Of a DNA stretch of 64,000 nucleotides, positions 1 to 10,900 are shown piece after piece. The notes beneath the pieces were generated by a model, which saw only the letters and a list, made by a program, of their open reading frames with translations, made no database searches and was not told where the DNA came from. Where the stretch lies: the NCBI RefSeq assembly GCF_918797505.1, contig NC_092802.1:21163883-21227882 (forward strand), in the 5' to 3' direction. The translations under genes were made by a program, and so were the position numbers. How positions within the stretch are numbered: the first letter of the stretch is position 1; every line of letters starts with the position of its first letter. The stretch is from Bemisia tabaci. Taxonomy: Eukaryota > Arthropoda > Insecta > Hemiptera > Aleyrodidae.

Positions 1-284
1 GTTTGTGAATAATTTCTTAATCTATTTTCATTTTGGACCGATGGAAGTAACAATTTACTCTTGATAAACCACAATTAGGTAATGTTTTCATTATTCTTGT
101 TCACATTCGAGGTACCGCCATCTTGGTGCACTCGTTTCGGCCTCCATGAGCGAGAACCAATCAGAATTGGATTTTTTTTTAGGCCACTTTCAGCCCAACC
201 AAAAGTGAGTTGTCTTAACTCTGGGTATAAAGGGACTCTACGAAATATCAGGGAATTTCATTTTGTAAATTCTAAGGCAACCCC

Positions 285-425
285 GGATCCTGCAAATTAG
301 CAACATTGTCTTTTCTCCAATTAAACCTATGGAAATGTATCGATTCTGGGAGGGGTCAGGTGCTCCGACAAGAATCGATTACTTAGCATAGCTTTAAATG
401 GAGGATATCCGGTGTTACCACTTTG
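285..425. repeat. Decayed copy of the GGATCC-ended MITE
   Basis: Shares GCAACATTGT, CCTATGGAAAT.TATCGATT, GGAGGGG, GTGCTCC.ACA.GAATCGATTA and TTTAAATGGA with the intact copy at 48556-48703; the right end is degenerate. Confidence 0.7.
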
Positions 426-750
426 CTTGGAACGAGGAAGGAGACGTATTGCGATTGAGTTTAAAGGCACACCTCACATTTCGTAATCCTGAAAAATCAT
501 CATCAGTGAAGCTTGCTAGCGCTGAAAGTGTCGTAAGTTAATCATAGCATATCAGTTTTTCTTCGCGGAAAACTCCCTCCCGTCGTAGATAAATGTGTGC
601 ACTCTCGCAGTTGTTATCAATTAATTTATCATGTGCACATATCCAAGAACCCACCCCGTAATTATTTCTGTACAACAGCCTCTAGTTTCCTCTGCGAATC
701 GCATTATATGAAAAGAAATTGAGTCACCGTATCCTGTCACGTAATTCTGA

Positions 751-915
751 CAGTGGCGTGGCGTGAATGATCGATGATCGATATTTCCTTATTTGTAGCC
801 ATGGTAAAGAATCGATTATTCAGGTGTTCGCTGCGAACACCCTGTTTATCGATCCTTTTCCCCAGGGTTAAAATGGCAGATCGATCGATATATCGTAAAG
901 CACGCCATGTCACTG
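751..915. mobile_element. hAT-like MITE (CAGTGGCGTGGCG family), copy 1
   Basis: Left end CAGTGGCGTGGCGTGAAT, right end GCACGCCATGTCACTG; interior rich in ATCGAT. Flanked by the direct repeat ATTCTGA (7 bp). Confidence 0.75.
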
Positions 916-1179
916 ATTCTGAACTGAATTAATCTAATCTGTATGCCGATCGACGCATAGCTTGCTTAGACAGGCTTTCCGTTGGTTTTTGATCTTAAAG
1001 CAGGGCGGTATTCATGGAAAAGTTGGCAAAATTTAATTTCAATTTGTGAGTTGAATCAATTTTTTTGTGGCAACTATTTTTTCAATGTAGTCCTGCAGAC
1101 TTCAATGCCAGTCCTATGCCATCATATTGACTTCACAGGTGATAGGTATACGTATCCTATGCCTACATATTCTGCAGTG

Positions 1180-1460
1180 TCAAATTACGGAGCTCTTTGG
1201 ACCTAAAAGGGCAGCCAACCTTTTAACACGAAAATTGTCACTGCCAATCTGCAGATTCCAATATCAAACCAAGATGGCCAAGACTGTTTTTGTATGAGCG
1301 TTCTCTCGCGAAACTATGAGTAAATTTATACAAAAACCAAATAAAATACGCGCTTTACTAACGACGGGTTGCAACAATCATAATGATAAATCACTTCGGG
1401 TAATTTGAATTCATAGGTTGGCTGCCTTTTTCGGCCCTAAAGCTCCATGACCTATCCCCA
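1180..1460. mobile_element. TIR element of the 'GGGCAGCCAACC' family, copy 1
   Basis: Left AGGGCAGCCAACC and right GGTTGGCTGCCTTTTT pair as inverted repeats, with AGCTC outside both. Related to 40191-40550 and 52074-52735. Confidence 0.7.
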
Positions 1461-1493
1461 AAAATTACCGACATGTCCGCTTTTTCCGTATGC

Positions 1494-1818
1494 AGGGTGA
1501 TCCAGGGTTGGTTGAACGGCCTGATTGGGGGAGCGTGTTCTATGGCTCAAAATTGGACTTTTTTGTTGTATAAAGTTTTTTCCAAACGTGCCCCCAGTCG
1601 GAGCTACGCCCCCCAACAAAAAAAAATTCGGAAATTAAGTAGTTTTCCTGAATTTTGGCAACGATTGTGAACAAAATCTCATGAAAATGTGTACTCCCCT
1701 GCATTTTTATGCCCTGAATTCATAAATTATCTAAAGAAATTGAAATCTCAATTTAAAGAGGGAGTTTGGGGGTGTTTCGGCTCCTGGAGTCTGGCCGTTT
1801 AACCCTGGATCACCTTGT
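1494..1818. mobile_element. TIR element with GGTGATCCAGGGTT ends
   Basis: CAGGGTGATCCAGGGTT at the left pairs with AACCCTGGATCACCTTG at the right; about 325 bp, no coding capacity. Confidence 0.7.
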
Positions 1819-2057
1819 ATAGGTGCTCTTAAGTACCTTCGACTTAAAATTGCGTTCTCAGGAGTCTGGCTGCAAAGCGATTCGTGAACTAGACTCACAA
1901 TTAATCACGAAGAATTTTCGCGTGACCGACCAGGAGAGGAGATTTGAGGCCCGTGCTTAGCGTTAAATCGTTGAGTCAGGAAGGTCAGTGAGAATGACGA
2001 ATCGGACTGATTATCCCAACATAGTCGAAAGTCAAGCGTTATCAGAGCACGCGGCCC

Positions 2058-2294
2058 AGCGCACAGTGGATCGAGTTAATGGGAGAGGTCAGACAAAATT
2101 TGGAAATTTTAAAAGCTTAACTGCGTTCATACTAAACTTTACTGTTTTAAAAATGGTTTCATTGGTTTCCTCGTGACATTTTTGTTCAGGAACGTCCCTT
2201 TATCGTCGAAATGTGACGAATTAAACATAGAAATTTGCAGTTTTAGTTAAAAATTTCATGTCTGCCTCTCTGATTGACTCGATCCACTGTGCGG
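2058..2294. mobile_element. TIR element with CGCACAGTGGATCGAGT ends
   Basis: Left GCACAGTGGATCGAGTTAAT pairs with right ATTGACTCGATCCACTGTGC; similarity continues inwards for about 50 bp (GAGAGG..AGACA). Confidence 0.7.
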
Positions 2295-3326
2295 CGATTG
2301 TCCGCTAAGAAGCTCACGCAAGTCTCTAAGATTGGATTCCCGAAAAACGTGAAGACGCAATTCCTTCATATCCGGCAATCTAGGTTGGTTTTTTAAAAAA
2401 ATTATCCGGCTGCTTTTAGATCCGGAAAACTGAGATTTGTTGGAGAACTTTTAATCGGGTCAGGAGATCCGGATTCTCCGTAATTTTCTGCGAATTTTGG
2501 TGTATAGAAACCCTTTCTTGCAATTTGTTTGAGGTCAGCTATTTTCTTTCCCCGGACTACATTGAGTGGCCGAGTTTCGTGACCTTACTTATTCGACTTT
2601 CTTTTATGGTCTTTACTTCTTGTTTTCCGTTCTTTCCAGTTTTCCTTCATTTTCTTGAAGAGGGTTGCACCTACTAAACCTCAAATCAGCTTGAAAGAGC
2701 ACTGAAACTTCTCCCACTGCAAAAAATATTTTAGAACTTTCAGATAAACCCATATATAGAGATAAGACCCATCATTTGAACACTCCAGAAAATGCAGAGT
2801 CATCCAGGCGTACATAATGACGCGGAATGTGTTCGATCGCAGCATCTGCAAATTGCGAGTGGACGGTGTGTGAGCACCTCAAAGCATGGTGTACACTCCG
2901 GTAGGCGCAGTGTAGGCAATTGGCACGTCAAACGTATATGTGTAACGGTGTAGCGTTTGAAGTATTTCCCCGATGTTGAAGGCGCTTTATCGGGTACGCG
3001 CGGGCGCACCTTTTATTGCTCGCGATAATTTTAATTCGCAGCGTCAGTGAATTAATGTATGAGAAGTGCACTCTTTTCACTTACAAGTGCAAGTGCTTCA
3101 AATGTTTACAGTAGTGATTGCACATAGATTTTTGTGTAAATAACCTTCACCTGCGCTAATATTTATTTATTTATTTTTTTTTATTTTTTTGTTCAAGTTA
3201 CTTCGACCGCGCTGATTTATTTTGTCAAAATCATACCTTGACCGCGGATATTCTTTCGATGAAATTATTCCTACGTTGGATATTTTTTCGCTGAAAGTCC
3301 TCCGACTGCAGTATTATGGAGGGTGT

Positions 3327-3582
3327 CGACGGTGAAACTACCAAACCACGTATCTCAGTTTGCGACGTCGCAGACTTCCCATCATACTTTATTTTTTAAT
3401 TGGAAAACCACTCAACGTTAATTCGCGAAAACTTCCGTGATTTTTCTTCTTCGTGCGGAGAAAAATCTGTGAAAATTGTAATAAGGAATGATATTGATTT
3501 GATCTCCTTCAAAAAAGTAAAGTGTGAGTGGAGATTTTTAAACACCGCAAACGAGATACGTGGTCTGGTAGTTTCACCGTCG
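3327..3582. mobile_element. TIR element with CGACGGTGAAACTACC ends
   Basis: Arms of about 38 bp: CGACGGTGAAACTACCA at the left and TGGTAGTTTCACCGTCG at the right, both followed inwards by the ACCACGTATCTC block. Confidence 0.8.
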
Positions 3583-3589
3583 GTATGAA

Positions 3590-4410
3590 TTCGATTGACA
3601 TGAATCGATCGAAAAATGAAAACGTGAATTGATCAACATGAATCGATCGATCGCCATGAAACGATCGACGTGAATCAATCGACACCGATTCCATCGACAA
3701 CCGTGAATGAAGATGTTGCATGTGTGAGGGATTTGCGATTTGACCATTGATTTTAATGTAAAAGTTCACGAGAAACACGATGGTGCCACTGGTTTTCTTT
3801 GAAATCATCTATCAAGCTCAAAAAAAGCTCTCGAAGTGAGGCCAAAATGGAGGGGATATCCCACGCCATCCTGAGAGTCCACCTCTACAACAAAACAAAC
3901 TCTCCATGCAAAGATAGGGAGCAAATATATTGGCAGGGTTGCCACTTAATTTGGGGACTCTAAAATTGAAAACACGGCATCACTGCTAATGTATTTGCTC
4001 CCTATCTTTGCATGGAGAGTTTGTTTTGACGTAGAGGTGGACTCTCAGGGTAGGGGGGAATATCCCCTCCATTTTGGCCTCAACTCGAGAGCTTTTTTTG
4101 AGCTTGGGAGATGATTTCAGAGAAAACCAGTGGCACCATCGTTATTCTCGCGAACTTTTACATAAGAATCAATGGTCAAATCGCAAATCCCTCACACATG
4201 CAACATCTCCATTGATCGACAACCGTGAATCGATCTACAAACCCGTGAATCGATCGAATCGGTGTCGATCAATTCACGTCGATCGATTTACGTTCTTGTT
4301 TTTCGATCGTTTTATGTCGGTCGAATTGACACCGGTTTTTAAAAATTTGTCGATCGATTCATGTCTATCGATTCACGTTTTCATTTTTCGATCGATTCAT
4401 GTCGATCCAT
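3590..4410. repeat. Large inverted repeat rich in TCGATCGATTCACG units
   Basis: Left arm about 3590-3930, right arm about 3989-4410, spacer about 60 bp. Inner halves match almost perfectly (AATGGAGGGGATATCC, TCTCCATGCAAAGATAGGG); outer halves are built of short units of the type ATGAATCGATCG with different copy numbers. Ends about 110 bp before GPAT exon A. A related array is at 39366-39780. Confidence 0.85.
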
Positions 4411-4519
4411 ACCCTCCCAATATTATTATATATTACTTATACTTTGGTTTTGTGGACTTACGCCCTTTTACTACAAAAAATTTCAACCGTGACTAAGAAT
4501 ATGTTATTTTGTGTTTCAG

Positions 4520-4927
4520 TACGGGCGCTCCTGCATCGAGAAAGACAAGAAAGCTCAGCGGGGCGCGAAGGTTCAGGCGGAAGCCTTAGCGGCGGCGGCT
4601 GCGGCGGCGGCGAGGGCGGCCGCGGAGGACGACGGCGACGGGGACGGAGTCGGCGGCGATGGAGGCGGCGGCGGAGGTGGAGGCGGAGGTTCGGCGGCGG
4701 CGTCGCCGGGGGCGGAGGCGGTGGAGGTGCCGCGGATCCTCGCGGAGGCGGCGGCCGGGGAGTCGGAGTTGGACGACTCGACCGTCTCCGAGACGAAGAT
4801 GGGCGAGATCGTGCGGAACGGCTCGGTCGTCTCCACCAACTCGGTCATCAGCCGCGAGGGGCTCATCCTCGCCCCCGATCCGGAGTGTAACTCCATCGGG
4901 AACAACCTCGATGATACAACCTCCAGC
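4520..4927 (+). CDS. GPAT4: GPAT3/4 exon A (low-complexity N-terminal region)
   Basis: 136 codons, phase 0 at both ends, between acceptor TTTCAG and donor GTAAGTACG. It starts YGRSCIEKDKKAQRGAK, comparable to the stretch after the first membrane segment in vertebrate GPAT4. It then runs into poly-Ala, Asp/Gly and about ten consecutive Gly codons that are very GC-rich. It ends with a Ser/Thr-rich stretch (TVSETKMGEIVRNGSVVSTN). Antisense and alternate-frame reading frames over 4573-5043 are shadows of this GC-rich exon. Confidence 0.85.
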
Positions 4928-7900
4928 GTAAGTACGATCATAAGTCCCAGCAGGCCGATTATTGACATTGAAAGACAAAGCCAGGGACAAAGAAGACAGA
5001 AGGGATATGGAGGGATCCTATTGATGGAAGCGGGTGGTTGCAATGGACAAAGGAAGTAGGTAATAGACTAACTAACGGCAATCCACACTGGGAAAAAAAA
5101 AACACATTGGATCTAGAGTCCAGGCTCTTAAAAACATCGACAAGAAAAAATACTCTTGATTCAATCAGATTTAAGCTTAAATCAAGAACCAAGCCTCTTA
5201 ATTTGAGCGGATTTCCTTTTGATTTAAGCTAGATTCTGATTGAATCAAGAGTCCTTTTTCTTGTCGATGTTTTCAAGAGTCTGGACTCTAGATCCAATGT
5301 GGTTTTTTCCAGTGAATGAGCTAGCAGTAAGTCCTACCCCAGCGGTATAGGAATAGTGTTCCTGGCTGTCAGGAAACCTGGAAAGTCAGGGAATTCGCAG
5401 CAATCTGCGTGACAATTATTCAGGGTGTCCAGCATCAGGATTCTCCCGATTCTACCAGGATTTGAGGTCAATCAGGATTTAATTCCGAACTCATCAGGAT
5501 TTGAGGAAAAATGTATCGTAAAATCAGGATTTAAGGAAAAATTTATTGTAAAATCAGGATTTGAGGAAAAATTTATCGTAAAATCAGGATTTGAGGAAAA
5601 ATTTATCGTAAAATCAGGATTTGAGAGAAGTTGGCCGTCGGATCGGACTGCTTTCGCATAGGCTTATGCAGAGATTTTAATTTCTTTTCGCAAAAAATCA
5701 GGATTTGGAAATATTATGAAATCAGGATTTGGAAACATTATGAAATCAGGATTTGGAAATATTATGAAATCAGGATTTGGAAACATTATGAAATCAGGAT
5801 TTGGAAATATTATGAAATCAGGATTTGGAAATATTATGAAATCAGGATTTGGAAATATTATGAAATCAGGATTTGGAAATATTATGAAATCAGGATTTGG
5901 AAATATTATGAAATCAGGATTTAGCAGTCAAAAATCAGGAAAAATTAGGAGTTTCAAAAATGGAAAAAAAACTTGACACCCTGTTAATAACATTGATAGA
6001 TAAGCAAAAAAGGCGATAAGCAAAGGAGACAAAGAGAAAACAGAGCAATCCGATCCGTCCAACGATCCAGGGGTATAGGAACAGTGTCTCTGACGGTCTG
6101 GAAATCTAGAAAATCAGGAAATTTACAGCGACCCGCAGGTTCTCTCCTAATAAATTATCCTCAGATCATGGAAACATTTTCCCAGTTACTTATTTATGTC
6201 ACCAAATAGTTAGCAAAAAGTTTGAAATAATCGATTTCATTTCAAATGAATAACTTTGCAAAAATTCTTATTCTCCCAGCAAAGCGACAACACTTAAAAT
6301 CAAAGGCCCATCTTTTTTAAATCTGCTTTTCTTAATACAACTCATCATTGTCACAATGACATTGTGATCCCCATTTTATATCTTTTGTACTCTGTCTTGC
6401 ATAAATATTAATTGTATTTTACAGACAACAGTGACTTGGTTAGCCCTAACTTCAGTCAAGATTAAGAAAGACAGAAGTTTTCCATTTTAAAGATTGCGAG
6501 ACGAATAGTGGCACTGAAAGCTGAAGTATTCATATCTCTTTGCAATGAAGCCGTTCCATTCCTGACATAATTTGGTATTCTTTTATTTTTTACAGGGCAA
6601 ACGACCTCTCTCACGAAGATGCTCACTAGATGATCTGAAGAAAGATTTCGGGTTGTCAGACGTTCTAGCTTTTGTACAAGCGGGAGTGGAAGCTATCATA
6701 GAAGATCAAGTCACCTCTAGATTCGAAGCAGAAGAATTGAAAGTAATATTATTTTTTTCCGATCAATCCCACTGAATATTTATCTATATCTCACCTATGC
6801 TTTCATCTGAGGAAACTTTCCTCGGGGGTAGCAAATCTCATTAATCGGGAATGTAATACGATATAAAAGAGTTCAACTGTCAAAATATTTCTGACGACTC
6901 TAAAAAATTAAGCTTGCCAGTTCAAATGGCTCATAAAATTCGATAATGTAGCATCGTCAAGTGATCAATTACATACAATAAGTGGCCTTAATTTGGGCCA
7001 TTGCCACCAGTGGCGAAGCGTGAATGATGGATTATCGATATTTCCCCATTTGAAGCTATGGTAAAGAATCGATTATTAATGTGTTCTTCGCAAACACCCT
7101 TTTTGTCAATCCCTTTCCACAGGTTTAAATGACATAACAATCGATATATCGCAAAGCATGCCACGCAACTGTTTGCCACAACCTAGTGGCTCTATGCTTT
7201 ATCTGAGCAACTGGTTAGGAGCATAGTTTTTCAATTGGAAGTTATATAGTTAACTCTTTAGGTCCAAAGCAGCATGAATATGATCCCAAAATCAAATGAT
7301 TTCATTCTTTGAAGTAAAGTAACTCCTCATAATCAATATCAGTAATATGTTTACTGTCTGACACGTTTGACTGCCATTTCTCAAACACTATTAGTTTTGT
7401 TCTTTTCCTCTCACTAACTTTTAACTGTCTCTCCTTTCTTAAATCTTTGATTGTGTTTTTATGTTACAGTCATGGAATCTTCTAACACGCACAAACAGAC
7501 ATTATGAATTCATCAGCTGGAGACTGACAATAATCTGGATGATCGGATTCATCTTTCGATATACTTTCTTATTACCCACTAGGATATTAATTTGCTTCTT
7601 TGGTGTAAGTACGCACTCGGTCTTTTCATTGAGAAATAACTCTCATGATATTATATTGACAAATTCAACCAGAATCAACCTAACAGTATTTGAATCAATG
7701 AGAATGAAAACACACCAACTTGGTAACTCGAAAATGCTCAATTTCCATTAAAGACAGTTAATTTACGTGAAGGTCATTGAAGTTAGCGCATATGTTCCAA
7801 CTTGGACCTTTAAAGTGTCAATAAGTGCTTGTCTTTCGGCAGCAAAAATCTTTCTCTTAAACTAACTTCTCCACCTATTCTGCAGTTTTGTGTGTGTCTT

Positions 7901-10900
7901 GATTATTTTCATTTTTCCGAGTTGGTGTGTTTTCGTTCTCACTGATTCATTTTATGTTGCCCAATTTTCTAAATACTATTTTTTCACAAGAAAAATAATT
8001 GTGAGAAACTTTTACAAACTGTAATTCCTCAAATTGCCCAAGTTTCTGATGATAACTGAGTGGTATTCTCACTTTTTCATCAGCTTTTTTACTAAGCTTC
8101 AGAGAGAATACTATCAAAAGCTGTATTACTTTATTTTATTAAAATACTTTGAGAAGTGAGTTGAAAGTTTTTATTTTGTCTTTGTCTTGATTTTAATCCA
8201 AATTTTTCTCTACTTCTGCTCCCAGGTAATGTGGCTAACAATATGTACAGCAATCGTGGGTTATGTCCCTGAAGGCAAATTCAAGCGTTGGCTCAACTAC
8301 CATGTCTCAATAATGTGTTTCCAAGTCTTGTCTAGTGCTATCTCTGCTGTTATCAACTACCACAATCCAGAGAACAAGCCTAAAAATGGGATCTGCGTTG
8401 CTAATCACACGTCTCCGATAGATGTGCTGGTCCTCGCCTGTGATAACTGCTATGCTCTGGTGAGTGAAGAGTTTTGTTAGCCGCCACGCGTTAACTTCCT
8501 AAACTCCAGGTTAATGTGGTTGTATTCCCCCATGCTCAAACATAATACAGGAGTTTTTGATTTGAGAACTTAACAATTCAGCAAAAAAATGTTACTTGTT
8601 AAACTTCAAAAGTTTCGATGAAGATTTGGAAATTAAATCATTTTAGCTAAAAAGCAACAGAAGCTCTGTGTTTTCTGAAGCATGTCAGATCACAAACTTT
8701 GACACTTTGAGAGGTTCCTGTCGTCTATCATTCCTGTAAAGAAATGAGTCGATTTTTTCACCTTTTTTCTCAGCAAATATAAAGTAGGTACAATTCACGA
8801 CGAGACAGAGTATTAACTATAATATTACAGTTTATTTGATCTTACCAAAATTTTATGTTGAATACTTGACACATGTTCAAAAGGTTTTAATTTAACTAAA
8901 AAGTGAAAAATTAGTGTTTTTTTGTCTACATTAGAATTGTCAAATACAAACTCCCTGCCTACAAAAGAAAATCAAAATCAGTGCCAATTAATCATCAGTT
9001 AAAAAGAAACTCATGAATACAGCAAACAGTCAGCGTTTGCTTCCACTAAAATCTGTTTCCTCTATTGACAGACAGCACTTGTAATCCTCTCAAGAATAGT
9101 TCAGTGCACTGAATAAATTGTTTCATCACAAAGCTCACCAAAATTAATTTACTTAGGGCCAAATTTAACTTCAGGGGACTTCGGTTTTGTCGCAAGCTAG
9201 TAGTTTGAGTCGACGAACGCAGAGAACGCTGAATTCTGAAATAATTTTTGAATTATTAAGAGCTAAATGTATGCATCATCGTTACTAATGGCATTTTGAT
9301 AAGAGGAGATGTATTGTAGCCCTTAATTTCTCACCCTCTTTAGCAGGCAATCACCTCAACTTGCCGATATTGAAAATTCAGAAAGGACTCTGTACTAATT
9401 AACATTATAAAATTATAACCGATCAAAAAACCCTTATGAATTAGAGCATTCAGTTTGCTCTTAAAAATTTGTAACTTTTAGTTTTCTCTTTCAGATTGGC
9501 CAGTGCCATGGAGGCTTCTTAGGAATTTTGCAGCGAGCCTTGGCAAGAGCCTCGCCTCATATTTGGTTTGAAAGATCTGAAGTTAAAGATAGGGAAGCCG
9601 TAGCTCAAAGGTATGTAAATTGAGTCTTCTTTCATCATGACTTAACTTTACAAATCTATGATAATGCTTCAGTTTACCACTTTTTTTTTCATCACAGTAA
9701 TCACTTTGCATTGACCTAATTGTTTCAATGCAACAACACTGTAAGGTGGTAGAACATTTGAATTCATCCAGTAGGTGAGAGATTTTTCTAACTATTATCT
9801 ATTGAGAAAAAGTTAGTTTTCAAGTATTGTAAGTAAGAAAGATTCAAGAAGAAATAAGTCAAGAATAACTATCGCCTGAAATGTGAATGAAGTCAAAACC
9901 TTTGAAAACTTTGAAAGTTTGATGAAATTACATAAATTACATCATTTCTTTTATTGCTAGCAGTTGCTGCTGCTGGTCTCTCTATTTCTATTTTTATTTT
10001 CTTTCCCTACTGATTCTCACAGTTTTGAAATGATTGTAGGATTTGAAAACCTAAACAACAGGCTATTAAAAAAATTGAATAAAAAATACAGGATTTCCAT
10101 AATCTGATTCTCATCTGGCTCTTCTAAATTACAGGAACCCCTTTAATTAGTAGGAATCAAATGATGTAATTTATTGAAATCGATTAAATCTTATGTTTCT
10201 TTCATCAATCAATGTTTTTAAAGATTGCATGCACAGTTTTGTAATGCCATATGGAGTCTTTCATTTCTGGAAGAGATTGAGTCAGTAGAGTGCATGGAAG
10301 TCAAAAATGACCTCGTATTTAACATCATGACCGAACAACTAGTCTTGTATGGTTATGGCAACAGGATGACAGAAGAAAGGCAGCCGAAGAAGATGCTTGA
10401 TTGTGTTCCTCTGGAAGGAAACAAAGAGACACCCAGTGAAAGGATGGTGGCAGGAAATTTTAACTTAATTGAGGAAGTATCAACTCCCTGACAGGCTTCC
10501 GAAAGATCGGGGAATGTGACAGTTAGGCCTGGCAGAACACTGTGTAAGCGGCTATCACTTATAAATATTAAGTCTTGAAAATTCCCAGTGTATTTTTTCA
10601 TTTGTTTCTAGGCAAGAGGCATAATCAGGACTCAGATTTCTTTGCTAATCAATATCATTCTGCTTCCAGGTTAAGAGAACACGTATCGAATCCAAACAAC
10701 CCCCCTATTTTAATTTTTCCTGAAGGAACATGTATAAATAACACATCTGTGATGCAGTTTAAGAAAGGTAGCTTTGAAGTTGGCAGTGTTATCTATCCGG
10801 TTGCCATCAAAGTAAGTATGAAAATAATTACGATAATCTGTAAGAAAATAATTACTAGTCATAAAAGAGCAATAAATATTAACACGCCTTCTGCAAGACC

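Larger units (their letters stand above)
1..4519. other. Upstream flank or first GPAT intron: mosaic of TIR elements
   Basis: No coding exon that I can support. Contains the separate elements listed at 285-425, 751-915, 1180-1460, 1494-1818, 2058-2294, 3327-3582 and 3590-4410. The first 250 bp include ATAAAGGGACTCTA, related to the ends of the element at 53744-54061. Confidence 0.6.
5421..5984. mobile_element. Element with CAGGGTGTC / GACACCCTG ends containing two minisatellites
   Basis: CAGGGTGTC at 5421 and its complement GACACCCTG ending near 5984 bound a segment whose interior is almost wholly tandem repeats. No clear target duplication. Confidence 0.55.

Noticed and set aside
4074..4496. 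140-codon plus-strand ORF
   Set aside because: Its sequence is the right arm of the TCGATCGATTCACG inverted repeat; the apparent 'RSIHVDRF' repeats are the DNA unit read through.
4573..5043. Several antisense and alternate-frame ORFs of 90-163 codons
   Set aside because: They overlap the GC-rich GPAT exon, are made of low-complexity residues (poly-Pro, poly-Arg) and have no homology I recognise; shadows of the true frame.
5495..5925. A CRISPR-like array
   Set aside because: Tandem repeats without unique spacers, and the genome is eukaryotic.
5631..5976. Repetitive proteins of 86-97 residues
   Set aside because: Open only because the minisatellite periods are multiples of three; no promoter or splice evidence.
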